From: Euglena gracilis
Lineage: Eukaryota > Euglenida > Euglenophyceae > Euglenales
Direction of reading: 5' to 3'
Assembly: GCA_039621445.1 (NCBI GenBank)
Contig: CP154956.1
Location: 37,412,553 to 37,476,552, forward strand
Length of the DNA stretch: 64,000 nucleotides
A model generated the notes under the pieces. That model was not told the DNA's origin. It saw only the letters and a program-made list of their open reading frames with translations, and searched no databases. The translations under genes were made by a program, and so were the position numbers. Positions 1 to 11,252 of this stretch are shown one piece after another. Each line of letters starts with the position of its first letter. The stretch's first letter is position 1.

Positions 1-112
1 CGAAAAAATGGTGTCACTGCCTCCGGGGGCACCCTCCGGCACAGCACCCTGTGGGGAAGGTTGGTCAAGGCCTTTTCAGTCTGGAACAAGGCAAAAAATT
101 GCTGCGCGCGCG

Positions 113-256
113 CGCTCTCTCTCTCACTCTCTCTCTCTCTCTTCGCGTGTGGGTGTGTGTGCGTGTGTGGGTGGGTGGGTGTTGGCGTGCATGCACGCAC
201 GCATGCACGCACGCATGCACGCACGCATGCACGCACACACACACACACACACACAC
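113..256. repeat. Compound microsatellite (CT)n-(GT)n-(GCATGCAC)n-(CA)n
   Basis: A pyrimidine (CT)n run is followed by a GT/GGGT-rich tract, an 8-bp tandem GCATGCAC block and finally (CA)n. It lies just upstream of the first recognisable exon, in intron or 5' sequence. It creates long spurious open frames on both strands that have no coding character. Confidence 0.9.
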
Positions 257-276
257 TGGATTGCAGGATTGCAGGA

Positions 277-3200
277 GGTGCGATGTACACGTCCAGGTGG
301 CCCGCCACTGCCTCAAGAAGGGCCGCTGCTTCACGGCCTGGGGCATGCAGGGGCTGTTCCGGTCCACTGTCTGGGAGAAGCTGTGTGCATTGGACCTGAC
401 GGACTGCCAGGGAATGGATGACGAGGTCTGGCCTGTCCAATCCTTGTATGATTTGCTGGAGCAGCGCTGCAGTGGTTTCAGTCGTCTTGTTGCCTGCATG
501 GTTTTCTTTCGGAGCTTTTCGCATCTCACTACATCGCTGAAACTTTCCTGATGCCTTCTGCTTTTCCTTCAACCAGGCTCTGCTTATTATTAGTGCCGGC
601 AAGCTCGTGCCAGACCATCACCCTCACCCTCAATCAGTCATAGTGCCATAAGCTATGAGTCAAATTGCACAGTTATTTGAGCCTCAAATTTATTTGCGAT
701 GGGGCAAATCTGCTGGTGCATTGAAAGTGTTGTTGCTGCTACTGTTGTTGTTTTCAAGTTGCAAGCTCTCCTCTTTCTTTTTTTGCATCTTTCTGTGCCC
801 CCTGACAGGTGTGCGAGGCAATGGCGGCACATTGCCCCAACCTGCTGCGGCTCAGCATCGCATGGTGCTGGCATGTCGGGGACCGTGGCGTGCAAGCCAT
901 GCCTTTGCTTGGGGTGTGACGACTGCAGCCCTCCCCCCGGGGGGGGGGAAGTGATTGGGTGTATGTGGAGAGCCCCAGGGGGGGGGGTCAGCAAGCAATG
1001 GTGTGGTGCAGGCGCTGGTGGCCGGGCTGCCCCTCCTGTCCCAGCTGGACCTCTGCGGCCTGAAGCAGCTCACCAACGCCCAGGGGTTTTTTAAAGGTTG
1101 GCCTCCTGGGGGAGGGCTGAGTGGGTTCCCCCAGAGAGGGGGTTTTCCCCTCTGTTTTCCAGAGGAAGGGTCTTAGGCGGCCGGATTCGCACTTAAGCTT
1201 TTTTCTTTTTATTTGCGCATTTGCGCGCATTTACGATTTTTTTGATTCTGCTTTGATTCGGCTGTGAAGGTCAGGGGGGTTTGAAAACACGTGAACAAGG
1301 GAGTGCAAAAAACGAGCAAAATTCTGTTTTTGGCTGGGAGACCCCTGGGACTTTGGCGAAAAATGGTGTTTTTGAGGTGTGTGGAAATGGACTTTGTACG
1401 TCGAAACCCTCGGGACCTTGCCGGCCCACACTGAAAAAAACGCAAAAAAGCACCATAGGAACGGGACCTTTCCTGTTGCTTCTTTCGGACGTGTCCCCGG
1501 GTGTGTCCGAGCTGCCGGCGGTGTGCGTCCTGGGTGTTTGCCGGACTGCTTTGCTTGCGGCACCTTGGTGTGGTGTTTTGGGGCTGTTTGTCAAAGCGCG
1601 GGGAGGAAGGTGCCGGGGGGTGTGGGTGTGGTGTGACCAAGCCGGCGGGAAGGACGCAGGGGAAGGAAGGTGAGTGCAGGGTGTTGGGCAAGGGAAGCGC
1701 AAAGGGGATGAAATGGGGTCCGCAGGGAATGAAGGGAATGAAGGGGAACGGGTGTCTCCCACCCGGCTTATACCCGGGATGCGCACAACCAGTTGTGTGG
1801 CAAAGAACCCAGCGGAAGAAGCCAAACACTGGAAGTACAAGATTGTTTTTATGCGCGCAATTGCGCGCATCAACATGTTTATGTTGATGCGCGCAATTGC
1901 GCGCATAAGCATTTGTCCTTCAAGGATTGGGCTTTGGCACCCATGAACTGACGCCGTTGACAAACTGCGTGACATAGAGGCCCTGACGGTACGGACTGAC
2001 GGGCAATCCAGTTGGTGAGTTTGTCACACTGTTTGTCAACGGCGCAAGCTTATGGGCGCAAATGCGCGCACAAACAAAAATTATGTTTTATGCGCGCATT
2101 TGCACCCATAAACACAAATAAGAACGGTGTGACGGAAACACAACCGTCAAACACTGACAGCAGATGTGGTTCATTTGCGCATTTGCGCGCATCACGTTGT
2201 TTGTGGGCTCAAATGCGCAAATAAACTGTATGAAGAAACTGCACAATTTACTATGTTTATTTGCGCATTTGCGCCCACAAACAACGTGATGCGCGCAAAT
2301 GCGCAAATAAACAATTAATGGAGGAGTAGAAAACGATTGCATTTGGCCCTCCTGCAACTACCCTTAGTGGCTTCTGAATGGGTTGAAAGCAAATGACCAC
2401 ACCGTCTCCTCCGGTATATGGTGTTATTGTGCCGTTTGTTGACCATTGACAGGTCCCACAAAAGATGGAGACATAGGATCTCTTGAAGGTGCGTGCATAG
2501 CAGCCCAGTAACGGTACACGTCCACCGGCCCCAATTTTTGGGTCCCAAGGGCCCTGCCGCTGACCTGCGGCCTGGGCTCCGCTGCTAAAGCCCCATCAGC
2601 TGCTGATGCTTCAGCACCCAACAGGTCAGCATCCACTTCCCCGGTGCAACGACACCCACCACAGCGGCCACGTTATACCCCGCAACCGGGGTGTGAGACT
2701 GGGGGTATGATGTGGTGCCAGTGCATGGCAACCAGCAGCCGAAGAGAGGTAGCCCTCAAGCACCCGTTCCTTTGGATGCAAGGAAGTGTTGAACCTTTAC
2801 CCCTGGATTGGGTGCATCAAAGCGGTGGGACCCACTCCCCCCAAATTATGCACAAAAACCGGTGTGTTTTACGTTTTTCAAGGGAAAAATGGCAAAGAAA
2901 ACCGTAAAACGGACTCCGGCCCGACACGTCCCGGGTATTTCAGGTGCCAAATTTTGTCTTCTTGTAACGCAGTCCTGTTGCAGAAAAGGTGTCCAACAGT
3001 CACAGGTCGTTTGCATGCCATCAATTCATTCCGTTTAACTGCCAAACGCATGACGCCAAAATAACAGGCCGATCGGGCCTGATAACAGCAGTGCAAATGT
3101 ACACATGTAAGGCAGGCAAATTTTGGCCAGTCACATGCCGTGTTCCAGTGAACACCTCCACACCACCTCTCACCACAAATTTCATCAGCATGTAATTGTG

Positions 3201-5031
3201 GCGCAAACCATTGGTTGGCTTGAGGAATTGCGTTCGCCAGCTGTCACGGAGGAGGAGATGGTATCGCACAACTCATGTGTGTTGATGCGCGCATTTGCAC
3301 AAGTAAACACAGCTTTGTTTGTGTGCTCTAAGGCTCCTACAAACACATCATTTTGAAGCGGTGTATGAAATGTTTGTGCGCGCATTTGCGCAAATGCGCG
3401 CACAAACGTAATTGTGTTTATTTGCGCAATTGCGCGCACCAACACGTCCATCACGTTTTAAAACCTGGTAGCGTCATGGTCCTCATTGGTGTCTTTTAAC
3501 ATAGAAAGTAAAAGTACACGTTGGTGGGCGCATTTGCGTAAATAAACATAACTATGTTGGTGCGCGCATTTGCGCAAATGCGCACACCACCAAATGTGTT
3601 GGTGCGCGCATTTGCGCCCACCAACACGTCATTTTGCCATCATCGGTTTGTGTTTTATTTGCGCAAATGCGCGCATAAACACAATTGTTTTTATTTGCGC
3701 AATTGCACCCACAAACACACATCAATTGCGTGACGGCTGCCTCACGTAGTCTGTGTGTCTGTGGTGGTGTGATCTAATGAGGCCCTGTGTGTTCTCACCG
3801 GTGGCGGCAGTATCACAGCCAGTTCAGCCAGCACGTCAGCACCGTTTCCAAGTGTCGTCACAAGGGGTGTGTGCCTCTCTCCCGTTTGATGTACAACAGC
3901 ACCAGTCTCACCCCCAGCCCTATTAACGTCACCTGGTAAGCAGCATGCACACCAGACCACTGGGAGTTAATCCCCTCCAATAGATGGGTGTAACGGTTCT
4001 TAAATCGTGTTCTGGGTGTCAGGGTACAGGGTCCCAGGGGTTACAAAAAAAATGGTACATTTGCGCAAATGCGCGCATCCAAAGGAAAAAAGCTTAAGTG
4101 CGAATCCGGCCGCCTAAGAGGGTTGTTCCTCTATTTTTGGCACGAAGCGCTGAAATAATTTTGACCCAAATTGACCACCCCAAAATGGGTCCCCAGAACC
4201 CCTCTCCCCTGGGGTTGGGGGGGGGTCACTGAGCTCAGAAAGAGCGAAGTTTATCACAGGGAAAAGGGGGCATTCCTCCCCCCCCCCCCGGGGTCTGGGT
4301 AGGCAATGAGAACCGTGGATTATTTCCATGCCCCAGAAAATTTTTTCGATTGCGAGCAGCTGGATCCCGTCTTTCCAAATCACCTCCGTTTGACCAACTC
4401 CCCGCCAGACCCAGTTATTCAGCCGTCAAGGGGTCCAAACTGGGTGGGATTATCCAACCCCCACCACTTATGACTCTACCATTTCACCGAGGTGAGATTG
4501 GGATAATTTGATGTTTTTTTGGGGGAATAACTTGATTTTTCAAAAAAAAATCAAGTTTCCAAATGTCTCAACAATGGTGGGGAATCAAAGGAAATCATCG
4601 GAACCCAAACTGAAGCCCTTAAAAAGCCCAATTTAACAATTTTTTTTTGATTCCCCCCGTAACTGAACGCCAGGCCTCCAAGACCCCCCATCGTCCCATG
4701 GCCCATACTGGGCCGCTGGCAAACATGTGTCTCGATGTTGGCTCATGGCACCGTCAAGCAGGTGAAGAACTCACCACCACGCAAACGTTAAGGGGTACCC
4801 CCCGGGTGGGTTGGGGGGGCCCCCTCCCCCCCCCGGTCGCAAATCCCTGCCACCGCCGCGGTCACCGCCATCCCCTGGCGCCTCCGCCGCCTCACCTTCC
4901 TCGGCCTCACGCAGTGCAACGGCGTCTCCGACGACGTGATCCGGCTGCTGACCAAGGCCATGCCGGCCCTCACGGTGCTGGACTACTACGACACGCCCAT
5001 GGGGCACCCCGGCGGCCGCTTCAACATGTGA
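277..5031 (+). CDS. Leucine-rich-repeat protein, F-box/AMN1 (FBXL) type; 5' incomplete
   Basis: Four exons read as one cysteine-type LRR protein. Exon a (about 277-424) contains CALDLTDCQGMDDE and stops at a GT donor. Exon b starts after CAG at 809 in the same phase and reads AHCPNLLRLSIAWCW, the classic FBXL repeat pattern. Exon c (about 1011-1089) reads LLSQLDLCGLKQLTNA. The terminal exon (4849-5031) reads LRRLTFLGLTQCNGVSDD and ends with TGA at 5029-5031. Family knowledge: such LRRs form the substrate-binding horseshoe of SCF ubiquitin ligases or of AMN1-like mitotic-exit proteins; the F-box itself would lie left of the window and is not seen. The intron between exons c and d holds a 2.95-kb TIR element. 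No good AG is visible directly before the last exon, which follows a C-run, so that boundary is uncertain, as is the exon b/c junction. Confidence 0.7.
1172..4118. mobile_element. Non-autonomous DNA transposon, 2.95 kb, 34-bp TIR, 5-bp TSD
   Basis: The left end 1172-1205, starting CTTAGGCGGCCGGATTCGC, is matched by its exact reverse complement at 4085-4118. Both ends are flanked by AGGGT (1167-1171 and 4119-4123), a 5-bp target-site duplication. The interior has no convincing coding sequence but many palindromic copies of a TTTGCGCATTTGCGCGCA-type motif. It sits in an intron of the LRR gene, so it is probably spliced out. I could not assign it to a superfamily from the TIR. Confidence 0.88.
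1849..4078. repeat. Dispersed palindromic array of (T)TTGCGCATTTGCGCGCA motifs
   Basis: Copies in both orientations occur at about 1209-1232, 1849-1905, 2050-2105, 2172-2226, 2254-2313, 3283-3310, 3373-3445, 3528-3575, 3600-3630, 3656-3705 and 4058-4078. Many are paired as inverted copies around a 10-20 bp spacer, for example 1849-1905 and 2172-2313. They are confined to the TIR element. Such arrays may be transposase-binding sites or simply foldback structure; that role is inference. Confidence 0.85.
4200..4680 (+). repeat. Dispersed repeat family S, copy 1 (GTCACTGAGCTC module)
   Basis: It shares an ordered series of blocks with 11343-12040 and 35745-35937: GTCACTGAGCTC, GAGCGAAGCTTA..CACNGGGAAAA, GGATTATCACC.., TCGCGAGCGACTGGAT and TTCCAAATCACCTCCG. 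The 3' part (4555-4680) also matches the AAATGTCCAGAGACC...GAAGCCCTTGGAACGC unit of copy 2. No coding frame is conserved. Function unknown. Confidence 0.75.
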
Positions 5032-5654
5032 CCGCCGTGTACCATAGCGCATTACACCTCCCGAGCCGAGTCCGCCCTGGCTTCATATTCCAGTGCCATG
5101 ATCAACCCGAGCCTTCAAGCAGACCACACAACCGCGACGCGTATTGATGGGTCCAAGGGAGTGGAGCTGTGCCAGGGAGGTCATGTCCATCTCCGCAGTG
5201 GCAAGTGTTGACTGGGTGAGAAGGAAGATCATGAACGGAGCGACATGGGGTTTTTGCGGCACTCCCAGGGCTGCACAGGAACCCCCAAAACCCCGTGGGT
5301 GGTGGGTGGGGGTCGACCCCCCCCAACCTGGTGGGTGGGAGGGTGGTCCCCCCCCAGGCCTTCCCATATTTTTTGGGCGCTTTGATTTTAGGTCAAAGTT
5401 TTCCTTCGGGCCTTCGAGCCAAAGGAAATTTTCCTTGCGCGGTGCTGTGGGGGGGAGGTGGGGGGAGTCAACCCCCTCACCTCCCGGGTGGGGGGGGGCG
5501 CCCCCCCCATTGGGCCCTCCCGTTTTGCCCTGGGCACTCCTCCCTGGCCCTCACGCACACAACCGGTTCTGCAAACAAACCTCCCCCCACCCCCACCCTC
5601 TTCCCTGCCGCAGTCCCCGCCTCTCCGCCGTCCCCATGTGAGGGGGGCCTCCCC
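5032..5654. other. Intergenic stretch between LRR gene and next exon
   Basis: This holds G/C homopolymer-rich, repeat-like DNA (two GGGTGGTCCCCCCC-type blocks near 5285-5360 and 5450-5520). I see no exon or RNA gene. The start region of the next gene, with its probable promoter, must lie here but no core element is obvious. Confidence 0.5.
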
Positions 5655-7734
5655 ATGTCGTACGCGCTGATCGACGAGGACGACCCGGGGCCGGAGGAGG
5701 GGCCGGCCGGCCTGCCCCGCGGCCCCCACAGCCCCCGCGTCATGGCGGCGGTGCACGCCGCGGTGGCCGCCGCCCTCGTCGTGGCGGCCGCGGCAGCCCG
5801 GCTTTTGCTTAGGACCCCGGGGGGTCCACTGGCTGGTCATTTTGCGAGACACTGGAGTAAAGCCACTGGCTAACCCTCTGGGGGTCCGGGGTCCCCCCGG
5901 CTGAGAAAAAACTCTTCCAGCCCTGTGCGCCGAGGTGGAAATGAGCGTTTTTTTTGTGTTTCTTTGGTTGTTCCAAAAACCCAAAAATGGCTAAATGGTT
6001 AAATGGCCTTGTTAGAAGCTTTGGGGGTTTAAAATTTTTGCTTTGGAGCTTCACGTTGGTCACTGGAAGGAAGGAATTTCCCCACTACTCTGTAGTCAAG
6101 CCCCCCGCTCCCGGGGGGACGGGTACTGCAAACCCTTAAGCAGAAGCCTGGCGGCAGCGCAGCGGCCCTCTGCGGCCCCGATGGGCAAGGCTGGGCCGGT
6201 TTGGGTTGGTGCATTTGTGCACATGGATGTTGTGGGTAAACAGTCCCACAGCCACGTCTCTCCCCCCCCCCGTTGTCATACTATTGGGACTGATCCCTAA
6301 TTTTGGTATATTTCTTTTCTGATCTTCTGATTTCTGATCTTTTCTGATTTTTGGGTGTTCCGCTGGGGGAGTTATTTACATTTCAGGTGGGATGCGAGTT
6401 CGGTAACCCCACGTCAAAGGGATTGATGTACGATTCAGGAATACGGTTGGGGTTAGGGTTTTAGGCCAAAAATCAGGATAAAACCGCAGGCGTCACTTTA
6501 GGTTGAAGTTTGGTCTAAATTTAGGTCCGAAATTGTACCCCAAACCTATCCAGGTGTCAACAACCCCATTTTTTCGAACTCCGCATCTGGAAAGCCGGCG
6601 AAAAAAAGCCGGTGAATCAGGGGGAGGTTTCAGACCTGGGTGCTGGTGACACACAAGTGGGACCGATGGCGGCTGATCCCCCGTCATACCACTGGGCCCC
6701 CAAGCAGCGTTCTTGTCATATGAGGCTGCCACCCACCTTTTAGTTTCTTGCCCGGCCCCACCTTGGGGCTGAACGGGCGCTTTGCCTCCCCGCTGGGCCT
6801 CCCGCGAGGTCGGTCACTCCAAACGGTCTCCGAGGCCAGGGCGGCCCGGCTGCGGGGGCCACACCTTGTGCGGACGCCGGGCTTCTGTTTCCACGCGCCG
6901 CACCCCCCCCCCCCCGCTACCACCCCCCAAGCAGCTTGGGGGCCCTGCGCCCAGCGATCGACTGGGCCCTGCTGGGGCTGCTGGAGGCGTTCCCCGCCCA
7001 CCCGCTGTTCCCCCGCATTGTGGACATGCCGATGCGGGAGATGTACGCTGTGTTTGGGCTCCGGGCCGCGGAGTTCTTCCACCTTGTGTTTGGCGGTGAC
7101 AGCGACTTCCAGCAGCAGGTGTGGCTCCCAGGTGCTGCCCACATGGCGGGAATGCTGTTTTCTGTCATTTCCCCCCCATTTGTTTCCGTCTCTCCGCTGC
7201 TCAGAGCTCATTGGGCACCGCCCCCGCGGGAAACTGCAGTGCTCGAGAATCTGTCAGGTCTTTTACAGGAAATTGTCAGGGGTCCCGGTGCTCACAAACG
7301 TCCAGTGTCTGAAGTTGTCGGGGTGAAGTTGATTGGTTTTCCCCCTGAGCTTTAGCTCTCTGTCCCTGCTGCCCGATAAAAAGAGGCCCTTCTGACGTTC
7401 CACACACGCGCGCGCGCGCACACACACACACAAGCACACAAGCACACACACATGAGTGTGCAATGCACACACACATGTACGCTCACACACACACTCTCAC
7501 TCGCTCACTTACTTACTCACTCACTCACTCACGAACCGCCGTACGTATGCTCTCGCCTCGCCATCGCAATATCCTTGCTCCTCATCTCTGCAGTTTTTGA
7601 CTCAGTGCGGGCAGGGGGAGGTGGCGGTCTCCCAGTGGGAGAAGCAATGCCGCGAGCTGCCTCCAGGCCCCGGCGCCCCCGGCTCCACCTTGCTGCCCTC
7701 CCCCTCCTTGGACGCCCGCCTGGGCCGCCAGTGA
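5655..7734 (+). CDS. Unrecognised gene with N-terminal membrane anchor; three exons
   Basis: The start ATG at 5655 opens with MSYALIDEDDPGPEEG, an acidic N-terminus, followed by an Ala/Val-rich hydrophobic stretch of about 20 residues that looks like a membrane anchor. Exon 2 (about 6934-7118) contains ALRPAIDWALLGLLEAF and ends FQQQ at a GT donor. Exon 3 starts after CTGCAG at 7594 in the same phase with FLTQCGQGEVAVSQWEK. In exon 3 a TGA at 7732-7734 could end the protein, but the same bases form a GTGAGC splice donor at 7731, and the frame stays open beyond the TGA into the next exon. I do not recognise the family. The first intron (about 5825-6930) holds no recognisable feature. Confidence 0.5.
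7403..7535. repeat. Microsatellites (CG)n(CA)n and (ACTC)n
   Basis: CGCGCG and CACACA tracts (about 7407-7455) are followed by ACTCACTC repeats (about 7490-7532), lying in the intron immediately before the acceptor at 7593. Spurious reading frames pass through them. Confidence 0.9.
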
Positions 7735-7770
7735 GCCGAGCCCTGGCCACGGTACCGGCCTCGCTCCTTC

Positions 7771-10030
7771 ATGCCCCGCAAGTCCACCCTGGAGTACCAG
7801 CGCTATGCCTTCCTGAGCCCGACCACGGTGGAGGCGGTGGCGCAGCCAGCCCCCAGAAGTCGGCAAGTTTCACCGGTGAAATTCACTGTGTTGAGGGTTG
7901 GTGGAAAATTTTTGGTGTGTCAATTTTGTTCGCCTCTCGCCCAAATGACTGTCTTAGAGCCGAAGGCACTGTTTCTTTTCACAAACTTTCTGAAAAAGGC
8001 ACAAAAAATGACATTTTCGATCGTTTTCAGTTAAGAAAGTGCTTTGGTGGTGAACTTCACAGTGAAGTTCGCACTTCGCCCTCTGGCGAACATCCAGGTT
8101 GTCAAAATAGATTATCCGACGTTTGGGGTTGAGCTGCACTATGTTTGGGGGTGGAAAAAAGTTGGCCCAGGAAGGATATTCGTTTGATACTCCCCCCCCC
8201 AGGGTTCGATATAAGGAGGGCGTACATGGTTTAGGTGGGGGGGTGTCCCCCCCACCCCCCCCCCCCCCCGGCCCGCAGGGGGGGGGCCCCGCCCCCCCCC
8301 CCCCCACCTGCAAGGGGGGTCCGGACCGACCCTGGGGGGGGGGTACCCGGGACCCCCCCCAAAAGGGTCAATTTCTTTCCTTCGGCGCTTTGCGCCGAAA
8401 ATTTTTTGCATTTTTGGCCAATTTTTTGCCCCAAAAGTGCCCAAAATGGCACTTTTGGTCGATTTGGGGGGTCAAAAATTTTCGGTCACCCTGACCGCGC
8501 CACTGTTTAGGTGGGGGGGGTGGCCCCCCCCGCCCCCCCGGCCCGCAGGGGGGGGGGTCTGGACCACCCCCCCCTCTCCTTATATCGAACCCCCCCCCCC
8601 TTCTCCTTGCATGCAAAATGCAAACTTGGCCCCCCTAAAGTTAGCCCTTGACTTCATTTTGCCACCTTGGCCTCCATTTTTAGGGTTTTTTTGGCCTATT
8701 CAGAGCACGGCCCGCCGAACTTCTGAACATGTGAATTTGCCCCCCCCCCCAAGATTGGCCCCTGGCCTCACCTTCGATCATGGCCCAGGCCAAGTGCCCG
8801 GGGGTGGGTTATTTGGGGGGAGGTTCCAGTGCAGCGCCTGCCATGTGTGCCCTTTGGTTGCAGGACCCCCTTTCAGCAGCCCCCCAGCGGAAGGCAGGGG
8901 GGGGGGGTGAGAGTGACAAGGGAGGCCAGGCCGGGGCGGGGCAGCCGGGCTGGGGGCTGCCGCCGGGCCCAGGGCACCGTCGTGGCCAGCGCGTCGGAAT
9001 CTCTCGCCAACTGTGACGGCGTCTTCACGTTCTCCACGGGACTGGACGGGTCGGAGGCCATTGCCCGGGGGCCTCTCAAGGCACTGTGCACACACTGCAG
9101 CGACCGCGCATGCGTGCCAGTGCGTTGGCATGAACACTGTCAAGACACACACAGCATTCGAGGGTCTGACACGTGCACGCTTCACCTTGGTCTGTTTGAA
9201 CCATCGGTCTGAAAACGCTGTTGCGGCGACAAACCACTGTGCTCTGATGCTTTTCGTCAACAAAAGAAACAAGAACAGACCACTCAAGCTTACCCCAACC
9301 ACCAAAACCAGACCACTGCGCCCCCCCCCCCCCCAGTGCCACAGCGCCATGCCGCCACACCACCTCCTGCTGCACTCCTCCACCTACTTTGGTGACGCCC
9401 AGCTGGCAGAGATGTTTCGGACGGAGACGGTGTTCGAGGTGCTGGGCAGGCCCCTGCGGCCAGGCCGGGCGGCCGGGGTACCAAAATGGGGGGTGGCCGC
9501 GGGGGCCTGGGGCCGGAGCACCCGCCGGAAACCACAGCGGCGTCCCCCATGGTGGAGGTCTTCATCCGCTACGGGCTGAACGTGGTGCGCGGCGGGCGCC
9601 AGCAGAGCAAAATGGCCAGCGTGGAGCAGAAGCAGCTGGAGGAGCAGGTCGCTGAGCATTGACAAATGCTATTTTTTTTGGAAATTATAAATTTTTTTCA
9701 TTTGGAAATTCCATTTTGGAATTTGCAAATTCATTTATCATTTGCCATAAATAAATGGCAAGTCATAACAGTGATAATGGCGGGATTATTCAAATCACAG
9801 TCATGTTGGTTCCCCTTTCTGCCCATGTTCCTCACCCCCCCCCCCCAACAGACGGCGATACTACGCAAGTGGGTGGAGATGGTCAACGAGCGGGTCAACC
9901 TCTACCTCAAGGCGATGGGCCGCATACAGCCCGGCGCGGTGGCGAAGTCCCCGCCGGCCCCGTGGGACGTGCATGGCGCGCGGCACTTCATGGTGACCGA
10001 CATCCCCTCCCGCTGGAAGACCCCGCGGGG
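7771..10030 (+). CDS. Unrecognised multi-exon gene (or continuation of the 5655 gene)
   Basis: The GC-rich exons in order are: 7771-7851 (MPRKSTLEYQRYAFLSPTT); about 8926-9080 (TVVASASESLANCDGVF and STGLDGSEAIARGPLK); about 9336-9460 after a C-run/AG (HLLLHSSTYFGDAQLAEMFR); about 9550-9662 (VEVFIRYGLNVVRGGRQQSK); and about 9851-10030 after CAACAG (ILRKWVEMVNERVNLYLKAM and WDVHGARHFMVTDIPSRWK). Coding character is clear, with sensible residue mix, strong GC3 and splice-like edges, but I recognise no domain. The ATG at 7771 is in frame with the upstream exon across a single TGA, so this may be one gene. A 390-bp TIR element sits in the intron at 8202-8593. Confidence 0.5.
8202..8593. mobile_element. 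Small foldback/MITE element with TTCGATATAAGG ends (family T)
   Basis: GGGTTCGATATAAGGAG (8202-8218) is repeated inverted as CTCCTTATATCGAACCC (8576-8592). The interior contains two direct copies of a block running GTTTAGGTGGGGG...GGCCCGCAGGGGG (about 8228-8345 and 8505-8573), built from long C and G runs. The same ends bracket 11253-12256. No coding capacity. Confidence 0.75.
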
Positions 10031-10079
10031 GCCCTGCCTGTTGGGGTGCCACCAGCCCCTTGGCACCTGTGTGCGTGCA

Positions 10080-10175
10080 TGTTGTGTGTGTGGTGTGTGT
10101 GTGTGTGTGTGTGTGGTATGTGTGTGTTTGTGCGGAGTATGTGTGTGTGTGGAGTATGTGTGTGTCTGTATGCAT
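10080..10175. repeat. (GT)n microsatellite
   Basis: An interrupted TGTG/GTGTGTAT tract of about 95 bp lies directly after the last exon of the preceding group. It generates apparent Val/Cys-rich frames that are not genes. Confidence 0.9.
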
Positions 10176-10850
10176 GAATGCACATGCGCCTCCATTGTCT
10201 GGTGAGAGTTCCGTACAGTGTGGGTTTTATCAGTTGGCACCCTGCGATGTGGACGGATTTGGGGACAAGTGATGAGGAGGCCGACCGCAAGTGCAAGGCC
10301 TCTGCTGGAAAACAGAAGAACAGGTGATTTTGTCAGCTTTCGTGTGGGCCTTGGTCTCAGAAGGGATTCTGAATGGGTTTTGAGCCAAACCTTCTCCCTC
10401 TGTTGATATTTTATCTCCTCTGCCAATGTTTTTAATCCTCCTCAGTCGTGGACTCAAAGAAGAGTAGAATTCCCTCCCGGCGATCCATTTCTCTGTGCTT
10501 TTTTGGGCGCCCAAAGCCAAAGGACCCGAAGCAATCCACCAGTCTCTGCATTACGCACACTGAAGAACTTGTGGCGGCGACCGTCTTCTCTTGCCAATTG
10601 CCTTTGGACACACTGGAAGCGTTTTCGTCCCATTGTTGGTCTTCAGTCTCCTAGAAACACAATGCCCTCGGACCAAAGACAAAGACAAAATAATTGGTGC
10701 CCTCCAAGCGGGTGTGGTTTGATTCCATGATTGGAGCACCCCCCCACCATTTGTACACCGACCCCCCCCCCCCGGGTGGGGGGTTGCAGTCAGGGGTTGC
10801 ATATAACCACCCCTCTGGTTGGGGGTTGTAGGTGAGTTGGTGACCATACC
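10176..10850. other. No gene recognised
   Basis: The stretch contains open frames of up to about 75 codons with no domain and no clear codon bias. A possible small exon near 10248-10311 reads MWTDLGTSDEEADRK, which is acidic, but nothing supports it beyond its composition. Confidence 0.35.
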
Positions 10851-10854
10851 ATTG

Positions 10855-11245
10855 CTTAATACCTGTCCCACCCCACCCCCAGGGGGGTGACTGACTGGTT
10901 TTTTTTTCCAGAGTGACTGGCTGATTTTCTGGCAAAGGGCCCCCCCCCCCCCCCGGTAGGCCCGAGAATGAAAAGTGGTTGGCTGGGCGCCGAAGGCGCC
11001 GGAAAATTTTGGATTTTTTTGAGACTTTTTGGCAATGGTGCCTTGCCAACATTAATGCATTCAAGAGTGGCCCATCCCTGGGGGGGTAAAATGACTGACT
11101 GGTTTTTTTGGGAAAAGTGACTGACTGGTTTTTTCAGAGAGAAAAAAGTGACCCCCCCCCCCCCGTGGTCGCTAAGCAATGGTATGTTGGTGACCTTGAA
11201 AAAAATAGTATGTTTTTTGGCAACTGGTCGTACGGGTACAGGTAC
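10855..11245 (+). repeat. Dispersed repeat family U, copy 1 (GTGACTGACTGGTTTTTT)
   Basis: This shares several blocks in the same order with 30780-31080: GGGGTGACTGACTGGTTTTTTT, CAGAGTGACTGACTGG, the small palindrome GGCGCCGAAGGCGCCGGAAA, and a second GTGACTGACTGG..AAAAAGTG block. It is non-coding and its termini are not obvious. Confidence 0.7.
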
Positions 11246-11252
11246 GGTGCCT

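Noticed and set aside
8-551. Several long overlapping frames with Cys/Val/His/Thr repeats
   Set aside because: They are products of the microsatellite; only the LRR-like part from about 277 looks coding.
6445-6465. GGGTTAGGGTTTTAGG resembling algal telomere repeat
   Set aside because: Barely two units, with no array and no chromosome-end context.
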